Source: GCA-2746235 sp049609225
GTDB lineage: Bacteria > Planctomycetota > UBA1135
Direction of reading: 5' to 3'
DNA: 64,000 nt
Assembly: GCA_049609225.1 (NCBI GenBank)
Contig: JBMYYH010000002.1
Coordinates: 1 to 64,000, forward strand
Under the pieces are notes generated by a model. It did not search any database. It saw only the letters and a list, made by a program, of their open reading frames with translations, and had not been told where the DNA came from. Made by a program: the position numbers and the translations under genes. This document shows, in pieces, positions 17,067 through 24,525 of this stretch; the stretch's first letter is position 1; each line of letters starts with the position of its first letter.

Positions 17067-17408
17067 GTGCAGCATCAACGCACCCACCTCCTCTTCGTCT
17101 GCTCCCGCAATCAATGGCGGAGCCCCACCGGAGAGCAGATCTACGCCCGCGATTCCCGTGTCGCGGTGCGTTCCTGCGGGGTGAGCATGAAGGCACGGCG
17201 TCGGCTGCGCGAAGAGGATCTGGACTGGGCCGACGTCGTGCTGGTGATGGAACATGCCCATCGGCAACGCATCCTGCAGCGCTTCCCGGATGCAGGGCGC
17301 GATGTCGCGATCGAAGTGCTCGACATTCCCGACGACTATGGATTCATGGACCCGGAGCTTCAGGAGATGCTGCGCGGTCATGTCGAGGCCTTGTTGGAAA
17401 ACCTGTAA
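17067..17408 (+). CDS. Low-molecular-weight protein tyrosine phosphatase-like protein
   Basis: A 113-residue protein with the P-loop C-x5-R near the N-terminus (C12 and R18 in VCSRNQWRSPT), the arrangement of LMW-type phosphatases in the predicted tyrosine phosphatase group COG4551. The C-terminal DIPDDYGFMDPEL carries aspartates that could act as general acid. The GTG start is chosen because the P-loop follows closely, as in the family. A TAGGTT box lies about 22 bases upstream. The substrate is unknown. Confidence 0.82.
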   Translation: MQHQRTHLLFVCSRNQWRSPTGEQIYARDSRVAVRSCGVSMKARRRLREEDLDWADVVLVMEHAHRQRILQRFPDAGRDVAIEVLDIPDDYGFMDPELQEMLRGHVEALLENL

Positions 17409-17474
17409 CGAATCGAGAACACGAGCGAATGCCTAGTCGAGCCGCGGGGATGGTCCCCGAGGCTGCCAACGACC

Positions 17475-17867
17475 ATGCAATCCAAGATCACCCTCGTCGC
17501 TCGCCTCGTCGCCGCCGTCATTCTCGGCCAGACTTTGTTCTTCAAGTTCACCGGGGCGGAGGAATCGGTGCACATCTTCACCACGCTCGGCGCGGAGCCT
17601 TGGGGGCGCATCGGCAGCGGCGTGGCGGAACTGATTGCGGTCCTGCTGTTGTTGATGCCACGTACCGCAGCGATCGGCGGCGCGATGACCGTCGGCTTGA
17701 TGGTGGGTGCAGTGGGTTCGCATCTCGGCCCGCTCGGTATCGATGTGCAAGGGGATGGAGGAACCTTGTTCACGATGGCACTCATCGCGCTGGTTGCCGG
17801 CGCCGTCGTCGCTTGGATCGGACGTAGGGAGCTTCCCATTGTTGGCGGGCTGTTTCGAAAGGCTTGA
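17475..17867 (+). CDS. DoxX-like membrane protein
   Basis: A 130-residue four-helix membrane protein with the DoxX-type start (RLVAAVILGQTLFFKFTGAE) and a conserved GSGVAELIAVLLLLMPRTAA segment. DoxX-family proteins are small inner-membrane proteins, some tied to quinone or redox functions. The specific role here is unknown. A second, clearer DoxX protein is at 51344-51754. Confidence 0.75.
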   Translation: MQSKITLVARLVAAVILGQTLFFKFTGAEESVHIFTTLGAEPWGRIGSGVAELIAVLLLLMPRTAAIGGAMTVGLMVGAVGSHLGPLGIDVQGDGGTLFTMALIALVAGAVVAWIGRRELPIVGGLFRKA

Positions 17868-17888
17868 TTGCGCCTAACCTGGGGTGGG

Positions 17889-17901
17889 TAACCTCGTATC
17901 C
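17889..17901 (+). promoter_or_regulatory. Leaderless-type -10 box TAACCT
   Basis: TAACCT at 17889-17894 ends 7 bases before the ATG at 17902. This favours that start over an upstream GTG at 17884. Confidence 0.5.
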
Positions 17902-18498
17902 ATGTGTATGACCTCCAGGCCCACCTTGCTGATTTTTACGCTGGCCCTCGTCACCACGACCTCCTGCGCTATGCCGTGGACGGATGTGAATACGCGCCTG
18001 CGTGCGAGCGGCACTTTCGTCGAATCGATGGACGTCGATACCACCGCACCAGGTGGCGCGACCACCACCGCCGATAGTGAATATGAATCCATCGAAGTCG
18101 GCTTCGGTAGCTTGGCCTCGCAGGATGGCGAGAAGAAGTGGTTGCGCGAGATGTTCGTGGCGAAGTCTTCCGTCCGCGAAGTCGATGCCTATGAGATCGG
18201 CGCTGGCGGACGCTTCTTCCTCGGTAACTACAGCGGCTTCGAGCCCTTCCTCGGATTGCACGCCGTGGTCTCGATCTACGATGAACTTGCTGGCACCAAT
18301 AGTGCGGGCACGCAATTCGGCGTCCGTTTGGGCGCGGGCACGGAATACGCTCTCAACGACTGGATTTTCCTCGACGCCGGCCTGCATTACCTGGTGCCGA
18401 TCAGCGGTTCCTCTTTCTCCTACACCGGCATCGGCGCAGTAGACGACACTGAGGTGGGGGGCTTATCGCTCGGCGTCGGTATCGGTATCGACTTCTAG
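17902..18498 (+). CDS. Outer-membrane beta-barrel-like lipoprotein
   Basis: A 198-residue protein with a signal peptide ending in a lipobox-like LVTTTSC (cysteine near residue 22). Alternating hydrophobic strands follow, ending in VGGLSLGVGIGIDF, which has the terminal aromatic residue typical of outer-membrane barrels. The central part (AYEIGAGGRFFLGNYSGFEP) resembles OmpA/OprF-like barrel hairpins. No specific family is recognised. A barrel with a lipid anchor is unusual, so the cysteine may simply be part of an ordinary signal peptide. Confidence 0.7.
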   Translation: MCMTSRPTLLIFTLALVTTTSCAMPWTDVNTRLRASGTFVESMDVDTTAPGGATTTADSEYESIEVGFGSLASQDGEKKWLREMFVAKSSVREVDAYEIGAGGRFFLGNYSGFEPFLGLHAVVSIYDELAGTNSAGTQFGVRLGAGTEYALNDWIFLDAGLHYLVPISGSSFSYTGIGAVDDTEVGGLSLGVGIGIDF

Positions 18499-18544
18499 GC
18501 GGTTTCCCGCAGCAACGTAGCCGAATCGTGCTCGAGTGGTTCGG

Positions 18545-19489
18545 TTACTCGACGCCTTTGCGTCGCACCACGTAGATCGGGCGCTGCTTCACTTCCTGAT
18601 AGATGCGCCCGACATACTCGCCGATCACGCCGATGCCGAGCATCGTTGCGCCACCGATCAACACGATCAGTGCAGTGAGGTAAGAGATGTCGTTGCCCAT
18701 ATCCAACACGTTGAACCAGTTGCCAAACAAAAGGAACAATGCGGCAATGATGCTGAAGATGATGGCGAAGGCGCCAACGATCATCAGCACGCGCAGCGGG
18801 AACACCGAGAAGGCCAACAAACCTTCGATCGCGATGCCTGAGAGGATCCAGAAGTTGGTCTTCTCTTCGCCGGCCGCACGGCCAGGACGGTCGAAGGCGA
18901 TGCCATCTTGCTTGAAGCCGACGAAGGCTCGCAGACCCGGCACGAAACGACCGCGCTCGCGCATGGAGCACAGGGCATTGACCACATCGCGACGCATCAG
19001 GCAGAAGTTGCCGGCATCGAGCGGTACGTGGATGTAGGCGGTGCGCTTCCACAAGCGGTAGAAGATCTTCATCGAGGTGCGCTTCACGAACCCCTCCTTC
19101 TCGCGCTTGAGCCTTTGCCCATAAACCACATCAAGGTCTTCGTCTTCGAGCTTCTTGAGGAACTCTTCGATCATCTCGGGAGGATCCTGCAGATCCCCAT
19201 CCATCATGACGACGAATTCCCCATCCGCGTGATCCAGGCCACAGGCCACTGCACCGGCGTGGCCGAAATTCCTAGACAAGCTCAGGTACTTGTACCTTGG
19301 CTCTTCTGCATGAAGCTTCTCGAGCAGACCAAGGGATCCGTCCACCGAGCCGTTCTCGACCCACAGGACTTCCCACGACTCCTCGCCCATCTTCTCGAAG
19401 GTAGCCTTCAGCCGCTCAGCAAGCGCCTGGATGTTGGGTTCCTCGTCGTAAGACGGGATGACGACCGAGAAGCGGGGGTGTTCGCTCAT
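18545..19489 (-). CDS. Glycosyltransferase family 2, DPM1/GtrB-like
   Basis: A 314-residue membrane-bound GT2 enzyme. The N-terminal GT-A domain begins FSVVIPSYDEEPNIQAL, and the metal-binding motif is MMDGDLQDPP. Two C-terminal hydrophobic segments (about residues 230-265 and 270-295) end in a basic tail. This layout matches transferases that load a sugar onto a polyprenyl phosphate (GtrB, ArnC, DPM1). It starts 12 bases after the epimerase gene, so both are one operon for surface-sugar synthesis. Donor and acceptor are not known. Confidence 0.9.
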   Translation of the reverse strand: MSEHPRFSVVIPSYDEEPNIQALAERLKATFEKMGEESWEVLWVENGSVDGSLGLLEKLHAEEPRYKYLSLSRNFGHAGAVACGLDHADGEFVVMMDGDLQDPPEMIEEFLKKLEDEDLDVVYGQRLKREKEGFVKRTSMKIFYRLWKRTAYIHVPLDAGNFCLMRRDVVNALCSMRERGRFVPGLRAFVGFKQDGIAFDRPGRAAGEEKTNFWILSGIAIEGLLAFSVFPLRVLMIVGAFAIIFSIIAALFLLFGNWFNVLDMGNDISYLTALIVLIGGATMLGIGVIGEYVGRIYQEVKQRPIYVVRRKGVE

Positions 19490-19501
19490 GGAATCAACAG
19501 T

Positions 19502-20452
19502 TTATGACTGCGTCGACGCCTCGCGTGCCGCTTCCACCATCTGCCGCAGACCTTCTTCCAGGTCCATGGTCGGCGTCCAACCGAGCAACCGCTCCGCCTT
19601 CGTAATATCCGCGACGCAACGCTGGCTCTCACCCTCGCGCATCTGCATCGCACCGAAGTTCGGCTGACCTCCACCAGCGTGACGGCAGACCGTCTCCACC
19701 ACTTCGCGCACTGGAGTTTCCACTCCCGCACCCAAGTTGATGATCTCACCTTCGACGTTCTCGGCGACCGCAGCGGCCAAGATGCCGTCGACCAAGTCAT
19801 CGACCCAGAGGAAGTCGCGGGTTTGCTTGCCCTCGGTGGTATCGAAGGCTTGGTCCGCGAAGCCCATGCGGATCAAAAACGGGATTAGACCGCGTTCTTG
19901 GCCGATGCCGTAGATCACGAAGGGCCGCACAATGCAGATCGGCGCCTTCTCGTAGTCGGCCAGCATCTTCAAGTGATGTGTGGTCGCGACCTTGGCCACC
20001 GAATAAGCCGACACCGGGTCTTCGCGCATGTCTTCGGTGAAAGGCACCGGGTTGTTGCCATATTCCTCGTTGCTGCCGCAGTGCACCCAACGCTTGAGCG
20101 AGGGTCCGTCGAGGATCGCGCGACCCAAGTGGCGAGCGGCGGCGTAGTGGCTCTCGGCCATCGCATCATCGTTGTCGCGGCTGTGCGACTGATCCGTGCG
20201 ACCGGAGAGGTCGAGCACATAGGCCGGGTCGAAATCGCGAATCGCCTGTTGGATCGCCGGATTGGCGACCGGACCTTCAAAGACCTGCACCTTGAGGTCC
20301 TTCAACGGTTCTACATAGGAGGCCTGCACTGCGAGGTCGCAGCCGGCTTCGAGGAGGTGGGGAATCATGCGCGAGGCGATGTATCCGCCAGCGCCGACGA
20401 CGAGGACGCGTCCTTCGGTCAGCGGGGAGAGGTCGGGGAGTGAGGCAGCCAT
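19502..20452 (-). CDS. NAD-dependent epimerase/dehydratase
   Basis: A 316-residue extended SDR with the N-terminal nucleotide loop GAGGYIASRM. The active-site serine region is HCGSNEEYG and the catalytic Y-x3-K is in SAYSVAKVATTHH. RPFVIYGIGQERGLIPFLI follows as in nucleotide-sugar epimerases and dehydratases. The start MAASLPDLS at 20452 leaves 39 bases to the divergent rfbF; a longer frame upstream runs antisense into rfbF and is not used. It acts with the GT2 gene downstream. A CDP- or dTDP-sugar substrate is likely from context but not shown. Confidence 0.9.
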   Translation of the reverse strand: MAASLPDLSPLTEGRVLVVGAGGYIASRMIPHLLEAGCDLAVQASYVEPLKDLKVQVFEGPVANPAIQQAIRDFDPAYVLDLSGRTDQSHSRDNDDAMAESHYAAARHLGRAILDGPSLKRWVHCGSNEEYGNNPVPFTEDMREDPVSAYSVAKVATTHHLKMLADYEKAPICIVRPFVIYGIGQERGLIPFLIRMGFADQAFDTTEGKQTRDFLWVDDLVDGILAAAVAENVEGEIINLGAGVETPVREVVETVCRHAGGGQPNFGAMQMREGESQRCVADITKAERLLGWTPTMDLEEGLRQMVEAAREASTQS

Positions 20453-20479
20453 GGTGGTCCTAGAAAGGGTAGGCAGGCA

Positions 20480-20491
20480 TATACTACCGCC
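20480..20491 (+). promoter_or_regulatory. Leaderless-type -10 box TATACT
   Basis: TATACT at 20480-20485 ends 6 bases before the rfbF ATG. It is a near-consensus -10 element with no visible ribosome-binding site between box and start. Confidence 0.65.
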
Positions 20492-21271
20492 ATGCAGGTC
20501 GCCATCCTTTGCGGAGGCCGCGGCACCCGAATTCAGGGTGAAGTGGCGAATGTCCCGAAACCTATGGTCCCAATCGGTGGATTTCCCATCGTTTGGCACA
20601 TCATGAAGATCTATAGCCACTTCGGGCACAAGGAGTTCATCCCGTGCCTCGGCTACCGGTCCTGGGATTTCAAGGACTACTTCATGAACTACCGCGCCAA
20701 GATGGCGGATGTCACCGTCCGTTTGGGTGACAACTCGGTGGAGACCCACGCGCATGAATCCGCCGATGAGAAGGATTGGGTCGTGCATCTCGCTGAGACC
20801 GGCCTGGATTCGCTGACCGGCGCGCGCGTCAAGAAGATCCAGAAGTACATCACCGATGATGTCTTCATGCTGACCTACGGCGATGGCCTGGCCGACATCG
20901 ACATCGATGCTCTGGTCAAGTTCCACAAGTCGCATGGCAAGATCGCCACGCTGACTGCCGTGCGCCCGCCAAGTCGTTTCGGTGACTTAGAAATGGATGG
21001 CCAAGCGATCACCGCCTTCAAGGAGAAGCTTGAGGTTGGTCAAGGCGCCATCAATGGTGGCTACTTCGTCTTGAACCGCGAAGTCTTCGACTACCTTGAT
21101 GATCGCGAGGATCTCACCTTTGAGCAGGAGCCGCTACGCAATCTCGCCGCCGATGGTCAGTTGATGGCCTTCGAGCATGAAGGCTTCTGGCTGCCCATGG
21201 ACACCTTCCGCGAGTGGAACATGCTCGAGAAGATGTGGGCCAGCGGCAAGGCCCCTTGGAAGAGCTGGTAG
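20492..21271 (+). CDS. rfbF: Glucose-1-phosphate cytidylyltransferase
   Basis: A 259-residue nucleotidyltransferase that makes CDP-glucose from CTP and glucose-1-phosphate. It starts with CGGRGTRIQGE, followed by VPKPMVPIGGFPIVWHIMK, the family signature, and has the internal YGDGLADIDIDAL metal site. The late GAINGGYFVLNREV and WLPMDTFREWNMLEKMW stretches also match RfbF. CDP-glucose normally feeds CDP-glucose 4,6-dehydratase and 3,6-dideoxyhexose routes, but no obvious dehydratase lies next to it. The divergent epimerase/GT2 operon is the likely functional partner. Confidence 0.94.
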   Translation: MQVAILCGGRGTRIQGEVANVPKPMVPIGGFPIVWHIMKIYSHFGHKEFIPCLGYRSWDFKDYFMNYRAKMADVTVRLGDNSVETHAHESADEKDWVVHLAETGLDSLTGARVKKIQKYITDDVFMLTYGDGLADIDIDALVKFHKSHGKIATLTAVRPPSRFGDLEMDGQAITAFKEKLEVGQGAINGGYFVLNREVFDYLDDREDLTFEQEPLRNLAADGQLMAFEHEGFWLPMDTFREWNMLEKMWASGKAPWKSW

Positions 21272-21274
21272 AAA

Positions 21275-22072
21275 GTGATTCCCCCAAGGATTTTGTGCAT
21301 GACCCTCGTTGGGTTGCTTGGCATTCTTGGGGGGAGTTGTTCGCTAACATCAGGCGAGCTGGGGCGCTTGAGCCTGCAGCCTGGAATCACAACCACGAAG
21401 TATCACCTGCGCCAGGATGGCCCCGGTGCGGTCGGAAGTGATTTCTTCCCTTGGGATATCGATAGCCTGCAATCGAATTCCAGCGGCCAAGTGCGCGCCG
21501 AGTTTCTTTTGCCGGATGATTCCTGGGTAGACAGCCTTGGCTTCGGCTATAGCAAGGTCGACGCCGAGCAGTCCGTGGTTCTAGATCCATCCCGGACTTG
21601 GATCTGGAACGGAGCTTCCATCACAACCTTTTCCGGTTCCGCCTCCTTTGAGCGGATGGACCTTGCCGCACTTGGATCCACACCCATTCTCGAAGACATT
21701 CACCTTCGTTATGGCGCGCGCCTGCGCCGTTTCCATTTTGATGGAGACATCGAAACCGATGCCAACGACGAAAGCTTCAACTTCGATTCGTTGTGGTTGA
21801 GCCCAGAGTTGGGCCTCACGTTTTTTCTGCCCTGGGAGTTCCGCGCCGACATGGTGTATTCAGGCTTCCACCTTGGCGACGCCTCCCTGGGAGACCAAGT
21901 CTTGCGCCCATATGGCCTCATGGGGGAGTTACGTCGTGATTTCGGTCGCATAGACCTCGCTGCCGGATACGAATTGGATCATGTGGAGCTCGAACGCCCC
22001 CTAGGCACAGCTCTGGAGTTCGCCCACCTGCGGGTGCGGACCGTGTATCTTGTTTTGGATCTGGAATTCTGA
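21275..22072 (+). CDS. Outer-membrane lipoprotein of unknown function
   Basis: A 265-residue exported protein with a hydrophobic leader and lipobox LGGSC (cysteine at residue 22 from the GTG start). Amphipathic beta strands follow, ending in VRTVYLVLDLEF, a barrel-like C-terminus. The GTG at 21275 is chosen because the ATG at 21299 would leave only a 14-residue signal. It lies 3 bases after rfbF, so it is probably in the same transcript. No family is recognised. Confidence 0.7.
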   Translation: MIPPRILCMTLVGLLGILGGSCSLTSGELGRLSLQPGITTTKYHLRQDGPGAVGSDFFPWDIDSLQSNSSGQVRAEFLLPDDSWVDSLGFGYSKVDAEQSVVLDPSRTWIWNGASITTFSGSASFERMDLAALGSTPILEDIHLRYGARLRRFHFDGDIETDANDESFNFDSLWLSPELGLTFFLPWEFRADMVYSGFHLGDASLGDQVLRPYGLMGELRRDFGRIDLAAGYELDHVELERPLGTALEFAHLRVRTVYLVLDLEF

Positions 22073-22083
22073 TCCAAACAAGC

Positions 22084-23412
22084 ATGCTCGCCACTTATCT
22101 CCTCCCGCTCCTACTCCAAACGCCCGCCGAGGCGCCAACCTCCTGGGAATTCCCAGAACACCAGCTTGAGGTTCACATGGCGGGTGGCGTCACGCATGTG
22201 AGCAACGCGCCGATCAAGGATTCTCAGACCTTGCACGGTTGGAAGCTGGCTCTGGGTGAGCACAAGATTTCCATGCGCTTGGTGGTGGTGCCGCGTCAGG
22301 AATGGGGGCTGCAAGATCCCTTCGATGTGATGCAGAACATCGCCTACAACCGGCGTATGAATCCCAAGGAGGCAAGCTTCAAGTTTGAAATGGAAGATGT
22401 TTTGAATGGCCCCTTCGGGACCGTGCCTTATGCCGCCTTTGCCACGGCCGGTATGTACGACGTCACGGAGCGCACCGGCACCGAGTTTTACATGGCGGGT
22501 TTGACCGTGAATAAGGGTTGGTCGATCCGCATGACTTGCGAGCCTGCGCCTAAGGAGGATGCGAAGGCGGCCTTGCGCACTTTCTTGATGGAAGGCGTGA
22601 AGTTCACTGGAGAAACCGAGGAGCTTGCGTGGGCGGAAGACGAAGCTCTAGCACGTTGGGATCAAGTCAAGCCAGATGAACTCAAAGGCGATCTCAATAT
22701 TTATCGCACCGAGCACTACATCATCTTTACGAACTCTTCGAGCGGCAAGAAGTTCGGCAAGAAGATGGAAGAGTGCTACGACGAAATCCAAAAGACCTAC
22801 CCCTTCGCTGAGATCGAGGGGCGCAAGTTGATGCCGGTGTTCCTATTTCGCACGAAGGAGGAGTACGTCGATTTCTACGTGAAGATTGCTGGTACTTCGC
22901 GTTCATCGGCGGCGGCGTCGAAGGGACATGCGTGGCGGGATTACTACGCTACCTATTACGACTCACCGGTGGACCCGGTGCACATCCATGAGGCTACGCA
23001 CCAGATCTTCTCCAACCGCTTGAAACTGGGTGGGGGTGGATCGTGGTTCCAGGAAGGCGTCGCGGAGTACATGTCGACATCTAAAAATGAGCGTAAGAGT
23101 TATGCGCGTAAGGCGGCCCGAAAGGGTGGCTTCACTCCATTTGAGGAGTTCGTCACGATTCCAAGCCTGCTGAACTCTGCGGGCAAATCGAATACGGGCG
23201 AGAACATGGCCTCCAACCACTATGCGCAGGCAGCAAGCATCATCGATTTCCTGCGTAACTCCAAGTTTGGCAAGGATCGCTTCGATCAGTTCCTAGAGGC
23301 CGTCGGCAAGTTGCCGCGCGGTAATCGCGAGTTGATCGAGCAGGCTATCCAACGCGTTTACAGCGTGGATTTGGAAGGCCTGCAGGAAGAGTGGACCGCT
23401 TACTGGGACTAG
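22084..23412 (+). CDS. Secreted gluzincin-like metallopeptidase (DUF1570-like)
   Basis: A 442-residue protein with a short N-terminal signal (MLATYLLPLLLQTPAEA). Residues 20-190 form a domain with no recognised motif. A peptidase-MA-like domain follows, with the zinc motif H302-E-A-T-H306 and a downstream WFQEGVAEYM in which E324 or E328 can be the third ligand. This H-E-x2-H plus E arrangement is the gluzincin pattern, as in DUF1570 proteins common in Planctomycetota. Enzymatic activity is likely but the substrate is unknown. It begins 11 bases after the lipoprotein gene and is followed 4 bases later by the ankyrin protein. Confidence 0.8.
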   Translation: MLATYLLPLLLQTPAEAPTSWEFPEHQLEVHMAGGVTHVSNAPIKDSQTLHGWKLALGEHKISMRLVVVPRQEWGLQDPFDVMQNIAYNRRMNPKEASFKFEMEDVLNGPFGTVPYAAFATAGMYDVTERTGTEFYMAGLTVNKGWSIRMTCEPAPKEDAKAALRTFLMEGVKFTGETEELAWAEDEALARWDQVKPDELKGDLNIYRTEHYIIFTNSSSGKKFGKKMEECYDEIQKTYPFAEIEGRKLMPVFLFRTKEEYVDFYVKIAGTSRSSAAASKGHAWRDYYATYYDSPVDPVHIHEATHQIFSNRLKLGGGGSWFQEGVAEYMSTSKNERKSYARKAARKGGFTPFEEFVTIPSLLNSAGKSNTGENMASNHYAQAASIIDFLRNSKFGKDRFDQFLEAVGKLPRGNRELIEQAIQRVYSVDLEGLQEEWTAYWD

Positions 23413-23416
23413 GGCG

Positions 23417-24514
23417 GTGAAGCTTAGGCACATGCTGATGCTGGGATTGATGATCCTCATACCAGGATGTGTCATGCCGGAGCAGGATGCCGCGCAGTGG
23501 CCGGATGTCATGGAGACCATCACCGCCGGGCGTCTGCAGCGGGTGCTAAATCATGGCGTCGACCTCGAAGCGTATTCGGAAGAGGGGCTGACGGCATTGG
23601 AGGTAGCTGTTTGGAATGGGCGTCCATTCGCCCTCGTCGAGACCTTGCTGGATGCCGGTGCCCAGGTAGACGTCTTGGGTATCGATGAGGAGAGCATCCT
23701 CCACGGCGCGGTGAGGCACTATGACGGTGAAGTTGGCCCAATCGTGGAGCAGCTGATAGCAGCCGGAGTCGATCCGCACCGAACCAATTCAAAAGGCCGC
23801 ACTGCAATCACACTCGCAGCACTTGCAAGTTGGAATGATTCCTTTACATGGTTTCTAGATGCAGGCTTGGTCCATTGGGGACGAGGCGAGAATGGCCCGG
23901 TCATCGTGAAGGATTTACTCGCGACCAACGAGTTGGTGGCCCTTGGGTTCCCATCCATGCACAAACGGATCGAACTTGCCCTAACCACTTGGAAAAGGAC
24001 TTCGCCCGAAACTTGGTTGGCCGAAGTCCCCTTGCCCGATCTTCTTTTTGCCAGGCGGGGGTGGAGCTGGCGGGACCTCAATGGAAACATCCATACCACC
24101 CAGAACACGGTTTCGATGCCCGTTTTGGACTTCCTTGATCGTCTCGGGTTCCCAGCGCAAAAGCAAACCTCCGCCGGCTTTAACTTTTTACACGTCGCCA
24201 GCAAGTATGGGCATGGCCCCGAACGATTGATTCCCTGGCTCTTGGAACGTGGTGTTGATCCCATGCAGCGAACAGTCACTGGCGCCTTGCCGATTCACCT
24301 TTGGGCGAGGCGGGAAGGTTGGCATGATTCCTGGAGGGAAGACCTCGACGACTTGGTCGAGGCCGGAAACCCTCCACTAGCTACCGACGGTTACGGCAAC
24401 ACTCCGATTGAGCTTGCCTGGTTCGCTTATGGACAACCGAACTATCGCATGATTGAGGCCCTTGAGGCGCATGGTGCCCCGGTGCTCGACCTTGATGGGC
24501 AGCCAACCCGATAG
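23417..24514 (+). CDS. Ankyrin-repeat lipoprotein
   Basis: A 365-residue protein from a GTG start, with a signal peptide ending in lipobox LIPGC. About six ankyrin-type repeats follow. Clear ones include GLTALEVAVWNGRPFALVET, LLDAGAQVDV, LIAAGVDPHRTNSKGRTAI, FNFLHVASKYGHGPERLIPW and LLERGVDPMQRT. Repeats of this kind bind other proteins. As a lipoprotein it should act in the periplasm or at the outer membrane. It is the last gene of the rfbF-led run, 4 bases after the metallopeptidase. Confidence 0.82.
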   Translation: MKLRHMLMLGLMILIPGCVMPEQDAAQWPDVMETITAGRLQRVLNHGVDLEAYSEEGLTALEVAVWNGRPFALVETLLDAGAQVDVLGIDEESILHGAVRHYDGEVGPIVEQLIAAGVDPHRTNSKGRTAITLAALASWNDSFTWFLDAGLVHWGRGENGPVIVKDLLATNELVALGFPSMHKRIELALTTWKRTSPETWLAEVPLPDLLFARRGWSWRDLNGNIHTTQNTVSMPVLDFLDRLGFPAQKQTSAGFNFLHVASKYGHGPERLIPWLLERGVDPMQRTVTGALPIHLWARREGWHDSWREDLDDLVEAGNPPLATDGYGNTPIELAWFAYGQPNYRMIEALEAHGAPVLDLDGQPTR

Positions 24515-24525
24515 GGCGCTTGCGC

